A DNA stretch of 61,195 nt from Betaproteobacteria bacterium (lineage in GTDB: Bacteria > Pseudomonadota > Gammaproteobacteria > Burkholderiales > JAEUOS01). The stretch spans positions 1-61,195 of the forward strand of contig JAQGMJ010000007.1 in the NCBI GenBank assembly GCA_028292405.1. The letters run 5' to 3'. Numbering within the stretch: position 1 is the stretch's first letter; every line of letters starts with the position of its first letter. A program made the translations under genes and the position numbers. Below, in pieces: positions 10,964-19,226 of this stretch. Under the pieces are notes generated by a model. The model was not told the origin of the DNA. It did not search any database and was given only the letters and a program-made list of their open reading frames with translations.

Positions 10964-11887
10964 ATGGACCTGAAACTCCTGCGCAATTTCCTGCAGATCG
11001 CCGAACAGGAGAGCTTCACCAAGGCGGCGGCGGTGCTGCATATCGCGCAACCCGCCTTGTCCCGGCAGATCGGCCAGATCGAACGCGAACTCGGCGTGAA
11101 ACTCTTCACCCGCACCGAGCGCGGCGTGCATCTCACCGAAGCCGGCGTGATGTTCCGCCAGCGCGCCAGCGGCCTGGTCGACGACTTCCAGCGCATGCGC
11201 CATGAAGTCTCGCTGCTGGCCGACGAGCCGGCGGGCGAACTCACCTTCGGCATGCCGCCGTCGATGCACGACACCATCACCCTGCCGCTGGTCCGCGCCT
11301 ATCGCAAGCGTTTTCCGCGCGTGCTGCTGCGCCTGGTCGAGGGCCTGAGCGTGACCCTGAACGAGGGCGTGCATACCGGCAAGATCGACCTGGCGATCGT
11401 CTCCGCCAGCGAGCCGCGCGCCGCGCTCAGCCATACGCCGCTGGTGCGCGAGGCGCTGTTCCTGGTCGGCGCGCGCGCCAAGCGCATGCGCGCTGGCGCC
11501 TCGATGCCGGTGGAGGCGCTGGCGGATCTGCCGCTTATCCTGACGCTAAGCCCCAACGCACTGCGCGGCATCGTCGAAGACGGCTTCAAGCGCGCGCGCC
11601 TGGACTTTCGCCCGAAGCTGGAAACTAATTCGATTCCCCTGATGCTCGACCTGGTGGAGGAGGGCGCGGGCTACACCGTGATCTCCTATTGCGCGGTGCA
11701 GGCGCAGTTGCGCCAGCGCAAGCTGGCGGCAACGCAAGTGGAAGGCTTGGCCGTCACCTGGGCACTGGCCGCTTCGCCGCGCCGTACCCTGTCGCGCCCG
11801 GCGCAGGCGCTGATGCAAATGCTGTTCGACGTCACCCGCACCACGGTCGTCTCGGGCAAGTGGAAAAGCGCAGAGTTCCTCGGCTGA
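10964..11887 (+). CDS. LysR-type transcriptional regulator
   Basis: 307 residues from ATG 10964. MDLKLLRNFLQIAEQESFTK begins the LysR winged helix-turn-helix, with AQPALSRQIGQIERELGVKL as the recognition part. The effector domain (about 90-300) resembles the CynR/CbbR-like group. An earlier ATG (10937) only adds non-family residues. Divergent from the CoxG-like gene over 141 bases, and 173 bases ahead of the HyuA/HyuB pair, so it could control either or both. No clear T-N11-A box was picked out by eye. Confidence 0.85.
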   Translation: MDLKLLRNFLQIAEQESFTKAAAVLHIAQPALSRQIGQIERELGVKLFTRTERGVHLTEAGVMFRQRASGLVDDFQRMRHEVSLLADEPAGELTFGMPPSMHDTITLPLVRAYRKRFPRVLLRLVEGLSVTLNEGVHTGKIDLAIVSASEPRAALSHTPLVREALFLVGARAKRMRAGASMPVEALADLPLILTLSPNALRGIVEDGFKRARLDFRPKLETNSIPLMLDLVEEGAGYTVISYCAVQAQLRQRKLAATQVEGLAVTWALAASPRRTLSRPAQALMQMLFDVTRTTVVSGKWKSAEFLG

Positions 11888-12060
11888 TTTCTCGCGAGCA
11901 GCATCCGCCTGCGCCATGCGCCCCCGGCATGGGCGCTATGCCAAGGCGTTATTGGACTAGAAAGCCCGGCTTTGCGCATACTTGCGACCGAGTGCCGCGT
12001 GGCAGCTTCGCGCGCGGCATAGAGCATCCCATCCAATAGGGCCACAGGAGACAGACAAAG

Positions 12061-14169
12061 ATGAGCCGATACCTAGTCGGGGTCGACATCGGGGGCACGT
12101 TCACGGATTGCGTCGTGCTCGACGAGCGCGGCCAGATCACCGCCACCAAATCCCCTTCCACGCCGGGCAACTTCGCCCAGGGCATGATCAACGCGCTGGG
12201 TGTGGCGGCGGACACGCTGAAGCTTTCCTTCGAAGACTTTTGCGAGCAGATCAAGGTGCTGACCCACGGCACCACCGTCGGCACCAACGCGCTGATCCAG
12301 CGCAAGGGCGCCAAGGTCGGGCTGATCACCACCAAGGGCCATGAGGACGCGATCCACATCATGCGCGGCTCGCGCGGGGTGAATTCGCACGACCTGAACA
12401 AGGTGGTGCACTTTCCCGAAAGCCAGAAGCCCAACCCGATCGTGCCCAAGCGCCTGGTCGAGGGCGTCTCCGAGCGCATGGACTGTTTCGGCGAAGTGGT
12501 GGTGCCGCTGAACGAAAAAGAGACCCGTCAAGCGATCCAGCGCCTGCTTGATGCCGGCTGCGAAGCCATCGCGGTGTGCTTCCTCTGGTCGTTCAAGGAC
12601 GGCAAGCACGAGCGCCGCGTGCGCAAGATGATTGAGGAGATGGCGCCCAACGTGTTCGTCTCCTGCTCGGTGGACATCGCGCCGAAGTGGGGCGAGTACG
12701 AGCGCACCACGGCGACGGTGCTCAACGCCTATATCGGCCCGGTGATGGCGCGCTACCTGTCGAACCTGGACAAGCAGCTCAAGGCTTCCGGCTACCACCA
12801 GCCGCTGCAGATCACGCAATGCGGCGGCGGCTCGATCTCGATCGACAAGGCGATGGAGTCGCCGCTGCTGACGCTGGACTCCGGCCCGGTGTCGGGTGTG
12901 ACGGGTTCGGTATACCTTGGCAAGCTGATGGGTACGCCCAACGTGATTACCACCGACATGGGCGGCACTTCGTTCGACGTCGGCATCATCTACGACACGC
13001 GCCCCGCCTACTCATTCATTTCAGAAGTGGCGCAGTACGAATACTTCCTGCCCAAGGTGGACATCCAGGCCATCGGCGCCGGCGGCGGCTCGATGGCGGT
13101 GGTCGATGCGATGACCAAGACCATGCGCGTCGGCCCCGAGAGCGCGGGCGCCGACCCGGGGCCTGTGTGCTACGGCAAGGGCGGCATCAACCCGGTGGTG
13201 ACCGACGCCGACGTGGTGCTGGGCTACATCAACCCGGACAACTTCCTGGGTGGCCGGATCAAGCTGGACAAGGAAAAGGCGACGGAAGCCATCGGCAAGA
13301 TCGCCAAGACCCTCGGCATCACCCTGATGGAAGCGGCAGCCGGTATCGCCAAGATCGCCGAATTCAAGATGGCCGACATCATCCGCAAGATGACGGTGCA
13401 AAAGGGTTTCGATCCGCGCGACTTCGTGCTCTACGCCTTCGGCGGCGCGGGGCCGATGCATGCGAGCGTATTCGGCGCCGAACTGGGTGTGCAAAAGGTG
13501 GTGATTCCGCTCAAGCAGATCGCTTCCACCTGGTGCGCTTTCGGCGCGGCTTCGGCCGACATCCTGCACGTCTATGAGCAGGTGGACATCCAGGTCACGC
13601 CGCTGGACCCCAAGCGCGTCAACGACGTGCTCGATGCGCTGGAAGCGAAGGCGCACGCGCAAATGGACAAGGACGGCATCCCGAAGGCGCGGCGCCAGTT
13701 CTCCTATTCGCTGGACCTGCGCCACAAGGGGCAGATCAACGAAGTCGAAGTGGTGTTCCCGGAAAAGCGCTTCAAGGCAGCCGCCTGGGAAAAGCTGCGC
13801 GCGCGTTTTTACGAGCGCTATGAGCAACTCTACGGCGCGGGTTCCTCGTACCACAATGCGCGCATCGAACTGGTGACCATGCGCCTGCGCGCCACCGCAA
13901 CCACGCCGCGTCCCAAGTTGTCGAAGGCCAAGACCATGAGCGGGGTGATCCCCAAGCAGGCCAAGGTGGCGCCGCGCGCCATCTACTGGTCCGACCTGAA
14001 AAAGTCGGTGAAGACGCCGATCTACGACGGCGCCTTCCTCAAGCCCGGCAACAAGGTCAAGGGCCCGGCGGTGGTAGAGACGACGCAGACGACGGTGGTG
14101 ATCCACCCCGGCCGCACCCTGCGCGTCGATGCCTTCGGCAATTTTGAAATCCTGTTCGGCACCAAATAA
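12061..14169 (+). CDS. Hydantoinase/oxoprolinase family subunit A (HyuA; acetone-carboxylase-like possible)
   Basis: 702 residues. GVDIGGTFTD (7-16) and TTDMGGTSFDVG (about 298-309) are the two nucleotide-binding loops of this ASKHA-fold family. Members split ATP to activate a cyclic amide, lactam or ketone. Strong ribosome site AGGAGA before ATG 12061. Eleven bases separate it from the HyuB gene, whose ribosome site (TAAGGAG) overlaps the HyuA stop, so the two are made together. Whether the reaction is ring hydrolysis (hydantoinase, caprolactamase) or carboxylation (acetone, acetophenone carboxylase) cannot be read from HyuA alone; the zinc ribbon on HyuB favours the second. Confidence 0.85.
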   Translation: MSRYLVGVDIGGTFTDCVVLDERGQITATKSPSTPGNFAQGMINALGVAADTLKLSFEDFCEQIKVLTHGTTVGTNALIQRKGAKVGLITTKGHEDAIHIMRGSRGVNSHDLNKVVHFPESQKPNPIVPKRLVEGVSERMDCFGEVVVPLNEKETRQAIQRLLDAGCEAIAVCFLWSFKDGKHERRVRKMIEEMAPNVFVSCSVDIAPKWGEYERTTATVLNAYIGPVMARYLSNLDKQLKASGYHQPLQITQCGGGSISIDKAMESPLLTLDSGPVSGVTGSVYLGKLMGTPNVITTDMGGTSFDVGIIYDTRPAYSFISEVAQYEYFLPKVDIQAIGAGGGSMAVVDAMTKTMRVGPESAGADPGPVCYGKGGINPVVTDADVVLGYINPDNFLGGRIKLDKEKATEAIGKIAKTLGITLMEAAAGIAKIAEFKMADIIRKMTVQKGFDPRDFVLYAFGGAGPMHASVFGAELGVQKVVIPLKQIASTWCAFGAASADILHVYEQVDIQVTPLDPKRVNDVLDALEAKAHAQMDKDGIPKARRQFSYSLDLRHKGQINEVEVVFPEKRFKAAAWEKLRARFYERYEQLYGAGSSYHNARIELVTMRLRATATTPRPKLSKAKTMSGVIPKQAKVAPRAIYWSDLKKSVKTPIYDGAFLKPGNKVKGPAVVETTQTTVVIHPGRTLRVDAFGNFEILFGTK

Positions 14170-14179
14170 GGAGACCGTC

Positions 14180-16462
14180 ATGCCCAAGATCAGTGAAATG
14201 AAAGGTGAGGTATTCGACGGCAAGAAGCACGGCTACGTGCCGCCGAAGAAGCTGAAGATTTCGCCCACGCTCAAGCTGCACACCAAGAAGGTGAAGGACA
14301 TCGACCCCATCACCTTCGAGGTGGTGCGCCATGCGCTGTGGCACGTCAACGAGGAACACGGCGCCACCATCCAGCGCCTGTCCGGCTCGCCGGTGGCGAT
14401 GTATGCGCTCGACCTGAACCCGTCCATCCTTACCGAGGACGGCGAGTTCCTCTACTTCGGCCCCTACATGCAGTACATGTCGGGCGTCACCGACACCCAG
14501 GTGAAATGGATCCTCGAATACCGCAGCGACAACCCCGGCATCAAGGACGGCGACATGTTCCTCGCCAACGACCCCTGGGTCGGTGCCGCGCACCAGCAGG
14601 ACGTGATGCTGATCTGCCCGGTGTTCTGGAAGGGCGAGCTGTTCTGCTGGACCACCAACTGCCTGCACCAGTACGACATCGGCGGCACCACCCCTTCCTC
14701 CTTCTGCCCATCCGCCAAGGACGCGTTCGACGAAGGCATCTGCATCCCGCCGATCAAGATCGTCGAGAACAACGTGATCCGCCGCGACCTGGAGGAGATG
14801 TACCTGCGCTCCTCGCGCAAGCCCGACGCGGTGGCGCTGGACTTCCGCGCCCAGCTCGCCGGCAATTTCACGGCGAAGGAACGCATTCTCACGCTGATCG
14901 CCAAGTACGGCCCCGAAGTGGTCAAGGGCGTGATGACGCGGGTGATCGATAACTCCGAAAAGGCCTTCCTCGCCAAGATGAAGCGCCTGCCAGACGGCAT
15001 CTGGCGCGACCGCACCTACGTCGAGTGCTGCCGCCCCGGGGACCGCGGCACCTACAAGGTGTGCCTGACCCTGCGCAAGGAAGGCAACAAGCTGATCTTC
15101 GAAAACGAAGGCAGCGCCGACCAGGACGGCGCGATGAACGCCACCTACTCCGGCTGGCGCGGCGCCATCATGGTGGCGCTGAACCAGCTGATGTGCTGGG
15201 AGCAGTATTTTTGCGTCGCCGGGGCGCTGCGCCATGTCGAATTCGACCCGTCGCCGGGGACGTTCAACTGCGCCGACTTTCCGGCGTCCGTTTCGACCGC
15301 GCCGACCCAGTCGATGGAAATTTCGTATTACCCGGCGTACAACGTACTGTCGAAAATGATCTACACCGATCCGCAGATGCGCGGCGACATCATGTGCATC
15401 GGCGGCACCAGCCAATGGCCCGGCACCTTGTTCCGCGGCATCAACCAGTGGGGCGACTACTACGGCTACCTGCTGGTCGATCCGATCGGCGGGGCCATCG
15501 GCGCGTTCTCGAATGGCGACGGCATCAACACCGGCGGCCAGTCGCGCACGCCGATCTGCCGCCTGCCGAATGTGGAGCACACCGAGCAGGATTTCCCGGT
15601 ACTGTTTCTCTATCGCAAGGAAGTGGTGGACTCGGGCGGCGCCGGCAAGTGGCGTGGCGGGGTCTCGGCGGAGTCCTGCTTCATTCCGCACCGTACCGCT
15701 TCGATCAACCAGGACACGCTTTCCTCCGGCAACGCCATTCCCACTTCCACCGGCATGATGGGCGGCTACCCGGCCTCGGTGAACGTCTACAAGTTCAAGC
15801 GCGACACCGACATCAAGGCGCGCATGGACCGGCAGGAGATGGTCGGCGACATCGCCGACGTCAAGGGCCGTGAGGAAGTCCTGGGCCTGCGCCAGCAAGG
15901 TTTCGTGCAGAACCCGCAGGACGTCTACGCGGTGATCTGGACCGGTGCCGGCGGCTTCGGCGACCCCTTTGAGCGCGACGCCGAGCGGGTGCGGGCCGAC
16001 TGGGATAACCGCGTGGTCTCGCGCGGGGCGGCCGAGGCCATCTACGGCGTGGTGCTGTCGGAAAAGGGCGCGCTCGATGCGGATGCCACCGCCAAGCTGC
16101 GCGCCAAGCGCCGCCTGGCGCGGGTCCGCAAGGACGCCTCGGTCAAAAAGCTCACTGGCCCCGTGATGGCCAAGCCGACCGAAAACCTGGTCCTGCGCAA
16201 GGCCAACGGCGGCGTGCACATCTGCTGCGCCAAGTGCGACACCGACCTCGGTTCCGCGCGCGACAACTACAAGGACCACTGCGTACGCCAGGACCAGGAG
16301 ATCGGCGTTTCCAACCCGAACATCGGCGACTACAAGCGCTATATCGATGCCAAGCCGGTGTGGCGCCAGTTCTTCTGCCCGGGTTGCGGTGCGCTGATCG
16401 AAAACGAGATTGCGCGCGAAGGCGAAGAGGTGCTGCGCGATATCGAGCTAAGTATCAAATAA
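14180..16462 (+). CDS. Hydantoinase B/oxoprolinase family subunit with C-terminal zinc ribbon (carboxylase-like)
   Basis: 760 residues from ATG 14180, longer than a plain HyuB (about 520-590). HyuB-domain hallmarks are NPGIKDGDMFLANDPWVGAA (about 121-140), GDYYG..L.DPIGGAIGAFS and GGAGKWRGG. The extra C-terminal part (about 670-750) carries CCAKC and FCPGCG, a likely zinc site reminiscent of the small gamma subunit of acetone carboxylase and the zinc subunit of acetophenone carboxylase. This suggests a fused carboxylase-type enzyme that acts with the upstream HyuA. A branched hairpin with a T run follows the gene. Confidence 0.8.
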   Translation: MPKISEMKGEVFDGKKHGYVPPKKLKISPTLKLHTKKVKDIDPITFEVVRHALWHVNEEHGATIQRLSGSPVAMYALDLNPSILTEDGEFLYFGPYMQYMSGVTDTQVKWILEYRSDNPGIKDGDMFLANDPWVGAAHQQDVMLICPVFWKGELFCWTTNCLHQYDIGGTTPSSFCPSAKDAFDEGICIPPIKIVENNVIRRDLEEMYLRSSRKPDAVALDFRAQLAGNFTAKERILTLIAKYGPEVVKGVMTRVIDNSEKAFLAKMKRLPDGIWRDRTYVECCRPGDRGTYKVCLTLRKEGNKLIFENEGSADQDGAMNATYSGWRGAIMVALNQLMCWEQYFCVAGALRHVEFDPSPGTFNCADFPASVSTAPTQSMEISYYPAYNVLSKMIYTDPQMRGDIMCIGGTSQWPGTLFRGINQWGDYYGYLLVDPIGGAIGAFSNGDGINTGGQSRTPICRLPNVEHTEQDFPVLFLYRKEVVDSGGAGKWRGGVSAESCFIPHRTASINQDTLSSGNAIPTSTGMMGGYPASVNVYKFKRDTDIKARMDRQEMVGDIADVKGREEVLGLRQQGFVQNPQDVYAVIWTGAGGFGDPFERDAERVRADWDNRVVSRGAAEAIYGVVLSEKGALDADATAKLRAKRRLARVRKDASVKKLTGPVMAKPTENLVLRKANGGVHICCAKCDTDLGSARDNYKDHCVRQDQEIGVSNPNIGDYKRYIDAKPVWRQFFCPGCGALIENEIAREGEEVLRDIELSIK

Positions 16463-16511
16463 GCCGTTTGCCGGCCCCGGGGCTTGGTTCTCCGGGGCGG
16501 GGCGGCGTATC

Positions 16512-16577
16512 ATCGGCAGCCGGTTCGTCCCTGCGCGCAGTTGCGCTTCGGGACCTAAGCGACTGCCGATTTTTTTA
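16512..16577 (+). terminator. Likely terminator after the HyuA/HyuB pair
   Basis: ATCGGCAG (16512-16519) pairs with CTGCCGAT (16563-16570), with an inner GTCCC/GGGAC stem, and is followed at once by seven T. The long loop makes it less certain than a simple hairpin. Confidence 0.5.
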
Positions 16578-16628
16578 TCATCATCTTTTTATCGTCCCGA
16601 CCATAGGCGAATCACCGGAGGAACAAGA

Positions 16629-16955
16629 ATGCTCTACGAAATGCGCGTCTACTACTGCGTACCCGGCCGCCTGGCCGCGCTGAACAAGCGCTTTTCCGAA
16701 GTCACCATGAAGATGTGGGAAAAGCACGGCATCCGTCCGGTCGGCTTTTTCACCGACTACATCGGCGACAACAACCACAAGCTGACCTACTTCCTGGCGT
16801 GGGAGAGCCTGGAGGAGCGCCAGACCAAGTGGAATGCTTTCCAGGCCGACCCGGACTGGGTCAAGGCGCGCAGCGCCTCCGAGGCCGACGGCCCCATCGT
16901 TTCCCATTCGGCCAATTCGATTCTCGCGCCGACCGCGTATTCTCCCCTTAAGTAG
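16629..16955 (+). CDS. NIPSNAP family protein
   Basis: 108 residues, one ferredoxin-like alpha/beta-barrel domain. MLYEMRVYYCVPGRLAALNK at the start and LTYFLAWESLEERQTKWNAF in the middle are the NIPSNAP pattern. Bacterial members are common in aromatic and heterocycle catabolic clusters; their role (small-molecule binding, possible isomerase or decarboxylase) is unsettled. GGAGGAACAAGA gives a strong ribosome site. Ten bases upstream of the SDR gene, so co-transcribed. Confidence 0.85.
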   Translation: MLYEMRVYYCVPGRLAALNKRFSEVTMKMWEKHGIRPVGFFTDYIGDNNHKLTYFLAWESLEERQTKWNAFQADPDWVKARSASEADGPIVSHSANSILAPTAYSPLK

Positions 16956-16964
16956 GAGCAACAA

Positions 16965-17711
16965 ATGAGCAAAGTGATGATCGTGACCGGCGCCAGCCGG
17001 GGCATCGGCGCGGCAATAGCCAGGCGCGCGGCCAAAGAGGGCTATGCGGTGGCGGTGAACTACGTCAGTAGCAAGGCCGACGCCGACAAGGTCGTGGCCG
17101 AGATCACTGGCGCCGGCGGCAAGGCGGTGGCGATTCAGGCTGACGTGAGCAAGGAAGCCGATGTCATCCGCCTGTTCAAGGAGACCGACGAAAAGCTCGG
17201 CCGCGTCGACGCGCTGATCAACAACGCCGGCATCGTCGTGCGCATGTGCCGTGCTGACTCGATGACCGCCGAGATCCTGGAAAAGATTTTCGCCGCCAAC
17301 GTGTTCAGCGTGTTCTATTGCACTCGCGAAGCGCTCAAGCGCATGTCGACCAAGAACGGCGGCAAGGGCGGGGCGATCATCCAGATGTCGTCTGCCGCGG
17401 CGCGTCACGGCGGCCTGCCGGAGGAGTCGCACTACGCCGCCTCAAAGGGAGCGCTCGACAGCATGGTGGCGGCGTTGGCCCGCGAAGTCGGCACCGAGGG
17501 CGTGCGCGTCATCGGCGTGCGCCCGGGCCTGATCACCACTGAAATTCACAATGCCCACGGCGGCCAGGCCCTGCTCGACAAGGCTGGCCCGACGGTGCCG
17601 ATCGGCCGCGCCGGCCGGCCGGAAGAAGTGGCCGAGGTGGTGGTGTGGCTGACCACGGACGCAGCTTCCTACATCCACGGCACCATGATCGACGTTTCGG
17701 GTGGCCGCTAG
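16965..17711 (+). CDS. SDR family NAD(P)-dependent oxidoreductase
   Basis: 248 residues, the classical short-chain dehydrogenase length. Cofactor loop TGASRGIG at 8-15, NNAG at 86-89, catalytic serine in MSSAAA (142-143), Y157 and K161 of the YAASK motif. N31 and Y33 after strand two, and R12, suggest NADP(H). FabG/glucose-1-dehydrogenase-like; likely oxidises a hydroxyl or reduces a keto group in the pathway. Ends just before a strong terminator. Confidence 0.9.
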   Translation: MSKVMIVTGASRGIGAAIARRAAKEGYAVAVNYVSSKADADKVVAEITGAGGKAVAIQADVSKEADVIRLFKETDEKLGRVDALINNAGIVVRMCRADSMTAEILEKIFAANVFSVFYCTREALKRMSTKNGGKGGAIIQMSSAAARHGGLPEESHYAASKGALDSMVAALAREVGTEGVRVIGVRPGLITTEIHNAHGGQALLDKAGPTVPIGRAGRPEEVAEVVVWLTTDAASYIHGTMIDVSGGR

Positions 17712-17737
17712 GCTCGAGGCGTAGACAAATGCTGGTT

Positions 17738-17770
17738 CCGCGCCGCCTTCAGGGCGGCGCGGGCGTTTTT
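17738..17770 (+). terminator. Intrinsic terminator after the NIPSNAP-SDR genes
   Basis: CCGCGCCGCC (17738-17747), loop TTCAG, GGCGGCGCGG (17753-17762), then GCG and five T. A perfect 10-bp stem. Confidence 0.85.
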
Positions 17771-17847
17771 GGCGGCAACGCGTTACGATAGCGTCCAGAG
17801 CCACTCCCCGGTCGAGGAAGCGGCGGATAAAGCCCAAGGAGACAGCG

Positions 17848-18714
17848 TTGAAAGCGCCCGCATTTGACTACGCCAGGCCCGCCAGCCTGGCCGAGGTGTT
17901 CGACCTGCTGGACCGGCATGGGGACGAGGCCAAGCTGCTGGCCGGCGGCCAGACGCTGATGGCGACGCTCAATATGCGCCTGTCTCAGCCCGGCATCCTG
18001 ATCGACATCACCACCTTGAACGAGCCGGCGCTGACGGGCATCCGCAGCGATGGCGCGACATTGAGCATAGGCGCGCTGGTCAAGCACCGCGAAATCGAGC
18101 GCTCGGCCCCGGTGGCGGAGCAGGTGCCGCTGCTGGCGCAGGCGGTGCCGCATGTGGCGCATATCGCGATCCGCAATGCCGGCACCTTCGGCGGCAGCGT
18201 GGCCTTTGCCGATCCGGCGGCCGAATATCCGGCCTGCCTGGTGGCCCTCGATGCCACCATCGTGCTGGTGTCGCGCGCAGGCGAGCGCAAAGTGCCGGCG
18301 CGGGATTTTTTCAAGGCCCTGTACGAGACTGACCTGCAGCCGGGAGAACTGGTAGCGCGCGGCGAGTTCGTGGCGCAAAAGCCCGGTTACCGCTCGGTGT
18401 TCATGGAGCTGGCGCGGCGCCATGGCGACTATGCGATTGTCGGCGTCGCCGCCAACGGTAAGGTGGCGGGCGGCGTGCTGAGCGACATCAGCTTGGCTTA
18501 CCTGGGCGTGGGCGGCATTCCGGTGCTGGCGCGCCAGGCGATGGCGGTGCTCGAAGGGCAGGCTTATTCCACCGAACTGGTCGGTGCGGCGCAGCGTGCG
18601 CTGGCCAATGATCTTGACCCCGCCGCCGATCTTTACTCGTCGGGCGCCACAAAAATGCATCTTGCCCGCGTGCTTACCGGCCGCGCGCTGGCGGCTTTGG
18701 CGGAGGGCGCGTGA
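17848..18714 (+). CDS. Second molybdenum hydroxylase, FAD-binding subunit
   Basis: 288 residues from a TTG start (AAGGAGA upstream). AGGQTLMATLNMRL (about 32-45) and GTFGGSVAFADPAAEYPA (about 112-129) are the FAD motifs. Sequence and gene order (M-S-L) differ from the first set at 6617-10299, so this is a separate acquisition, not a tandem copy. Its TGA overlaps the start of the iron-sulfur subunit gene. Confidence 0.87.
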   Translation: MKAPAFDYARPASLAEVFDLLDRHGDEAKLLAGGQTLMATLNMRLSQPGILIDITTLNEPALTGIRSDGATLSIGALVKHREIERSAPVAEQVPLLAQAVPHVAHIAIRNAGTFGGSVAFADPAAEYPACLVALDATIVLVSRAGERKVPARDFFKALYETDLQPGELVARGEFVAQKPGYRSVFMELARRHGDYAIVGVAANGKVAGGVLSDISLAYLGVGGIPVLARQAMAVLEGQAYSTELVGAAQRALANDLDPAADLYSSGATKMHLARVLTGRALAALAEGA

Positions 18715-19226
18715 TGAGCGGAAAAAGGCAGACGGCCATCACCGTCAACGGCGTCACCGAGAACCATGCGGTCGAGCCGCGCATGCACCTGATCGACTAC
18801 CTGCGCGAGGAATGCGGCCTGACCGGCGCGCACGCTGGCTGCGAGCATGGCGTGTGCGGCGCCTGCACGGTGCGGGTGGACGGCGAGATCGTGCGCGGCT
18901 GCCTGACGCTGGCGGTAGCGACCGACGGGCGGCGGGTGGACACCATCGAGGGTCTTTCCGACACCGGCGAAATCGCTGATCTGCAAAAGGCCTTCCACGA
19001 ACACAACGCCTTGCAATGCGGCTTCTGTACGCCCGGCATGCTGATGGCGGCGCAGGATTTGGTCCGCGAGATGCCGAACGCCGGCCGCGATGAAATCCGC
19101 GAATACATCAGCGGCAACTATTGCCGCTGTACGGGCTACCAGGCGATAGTCGATGCGATCGAGACAGTGCTGAAGGCACGCAAGGAAAAAAGCGGCGCAT
19201 CGCCCGCGCTCAAGGTGGTCAAATGA
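18711..19226 (+). CDS. Second molybdenum hydroxylase, [2Fe-2S] subunit
   Basis: 171 residues. GTG 18711 overlaps the previous stop as GTGA; ATG 18714 has the better spacing to GGAGG (18702-18706) and may be the true start. Cluster ligands are CEHGVCGAC (about 44-52) with a further C near 65, then CGFCTPGM and CRCTGY. The tail (RKEKSGASPALKVVK) is longer than in the first set. Its TGA overlaps the large-subunit ATG (ATGA), so all three genes are translationally coupled. Confidence 0.88.
   Translation: MMSGKRQTAITVNGVTENHAVEPRMHLIDYLREECGLTGAHAGCEHGVCGACTVRVDGEIVRGCLTLAVATDGRRVDTIEGLSDTGEIADLQKAFHEHNALQCGFCTPGMLMAAQDLVREMPNAGRDEIREYISGNYCRCTGYQAIVDAIETVLKARKEKSGASPALKVVK

Noticed and set aside
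14057..16279. A 740-codon open frame on the minus strand opposite HyuB
   Set aside because: Antisense shadow caused by high GC at third positions; composition is Ala/Arg/His-rich with no family match, while the plus strand is a clear HyuB.
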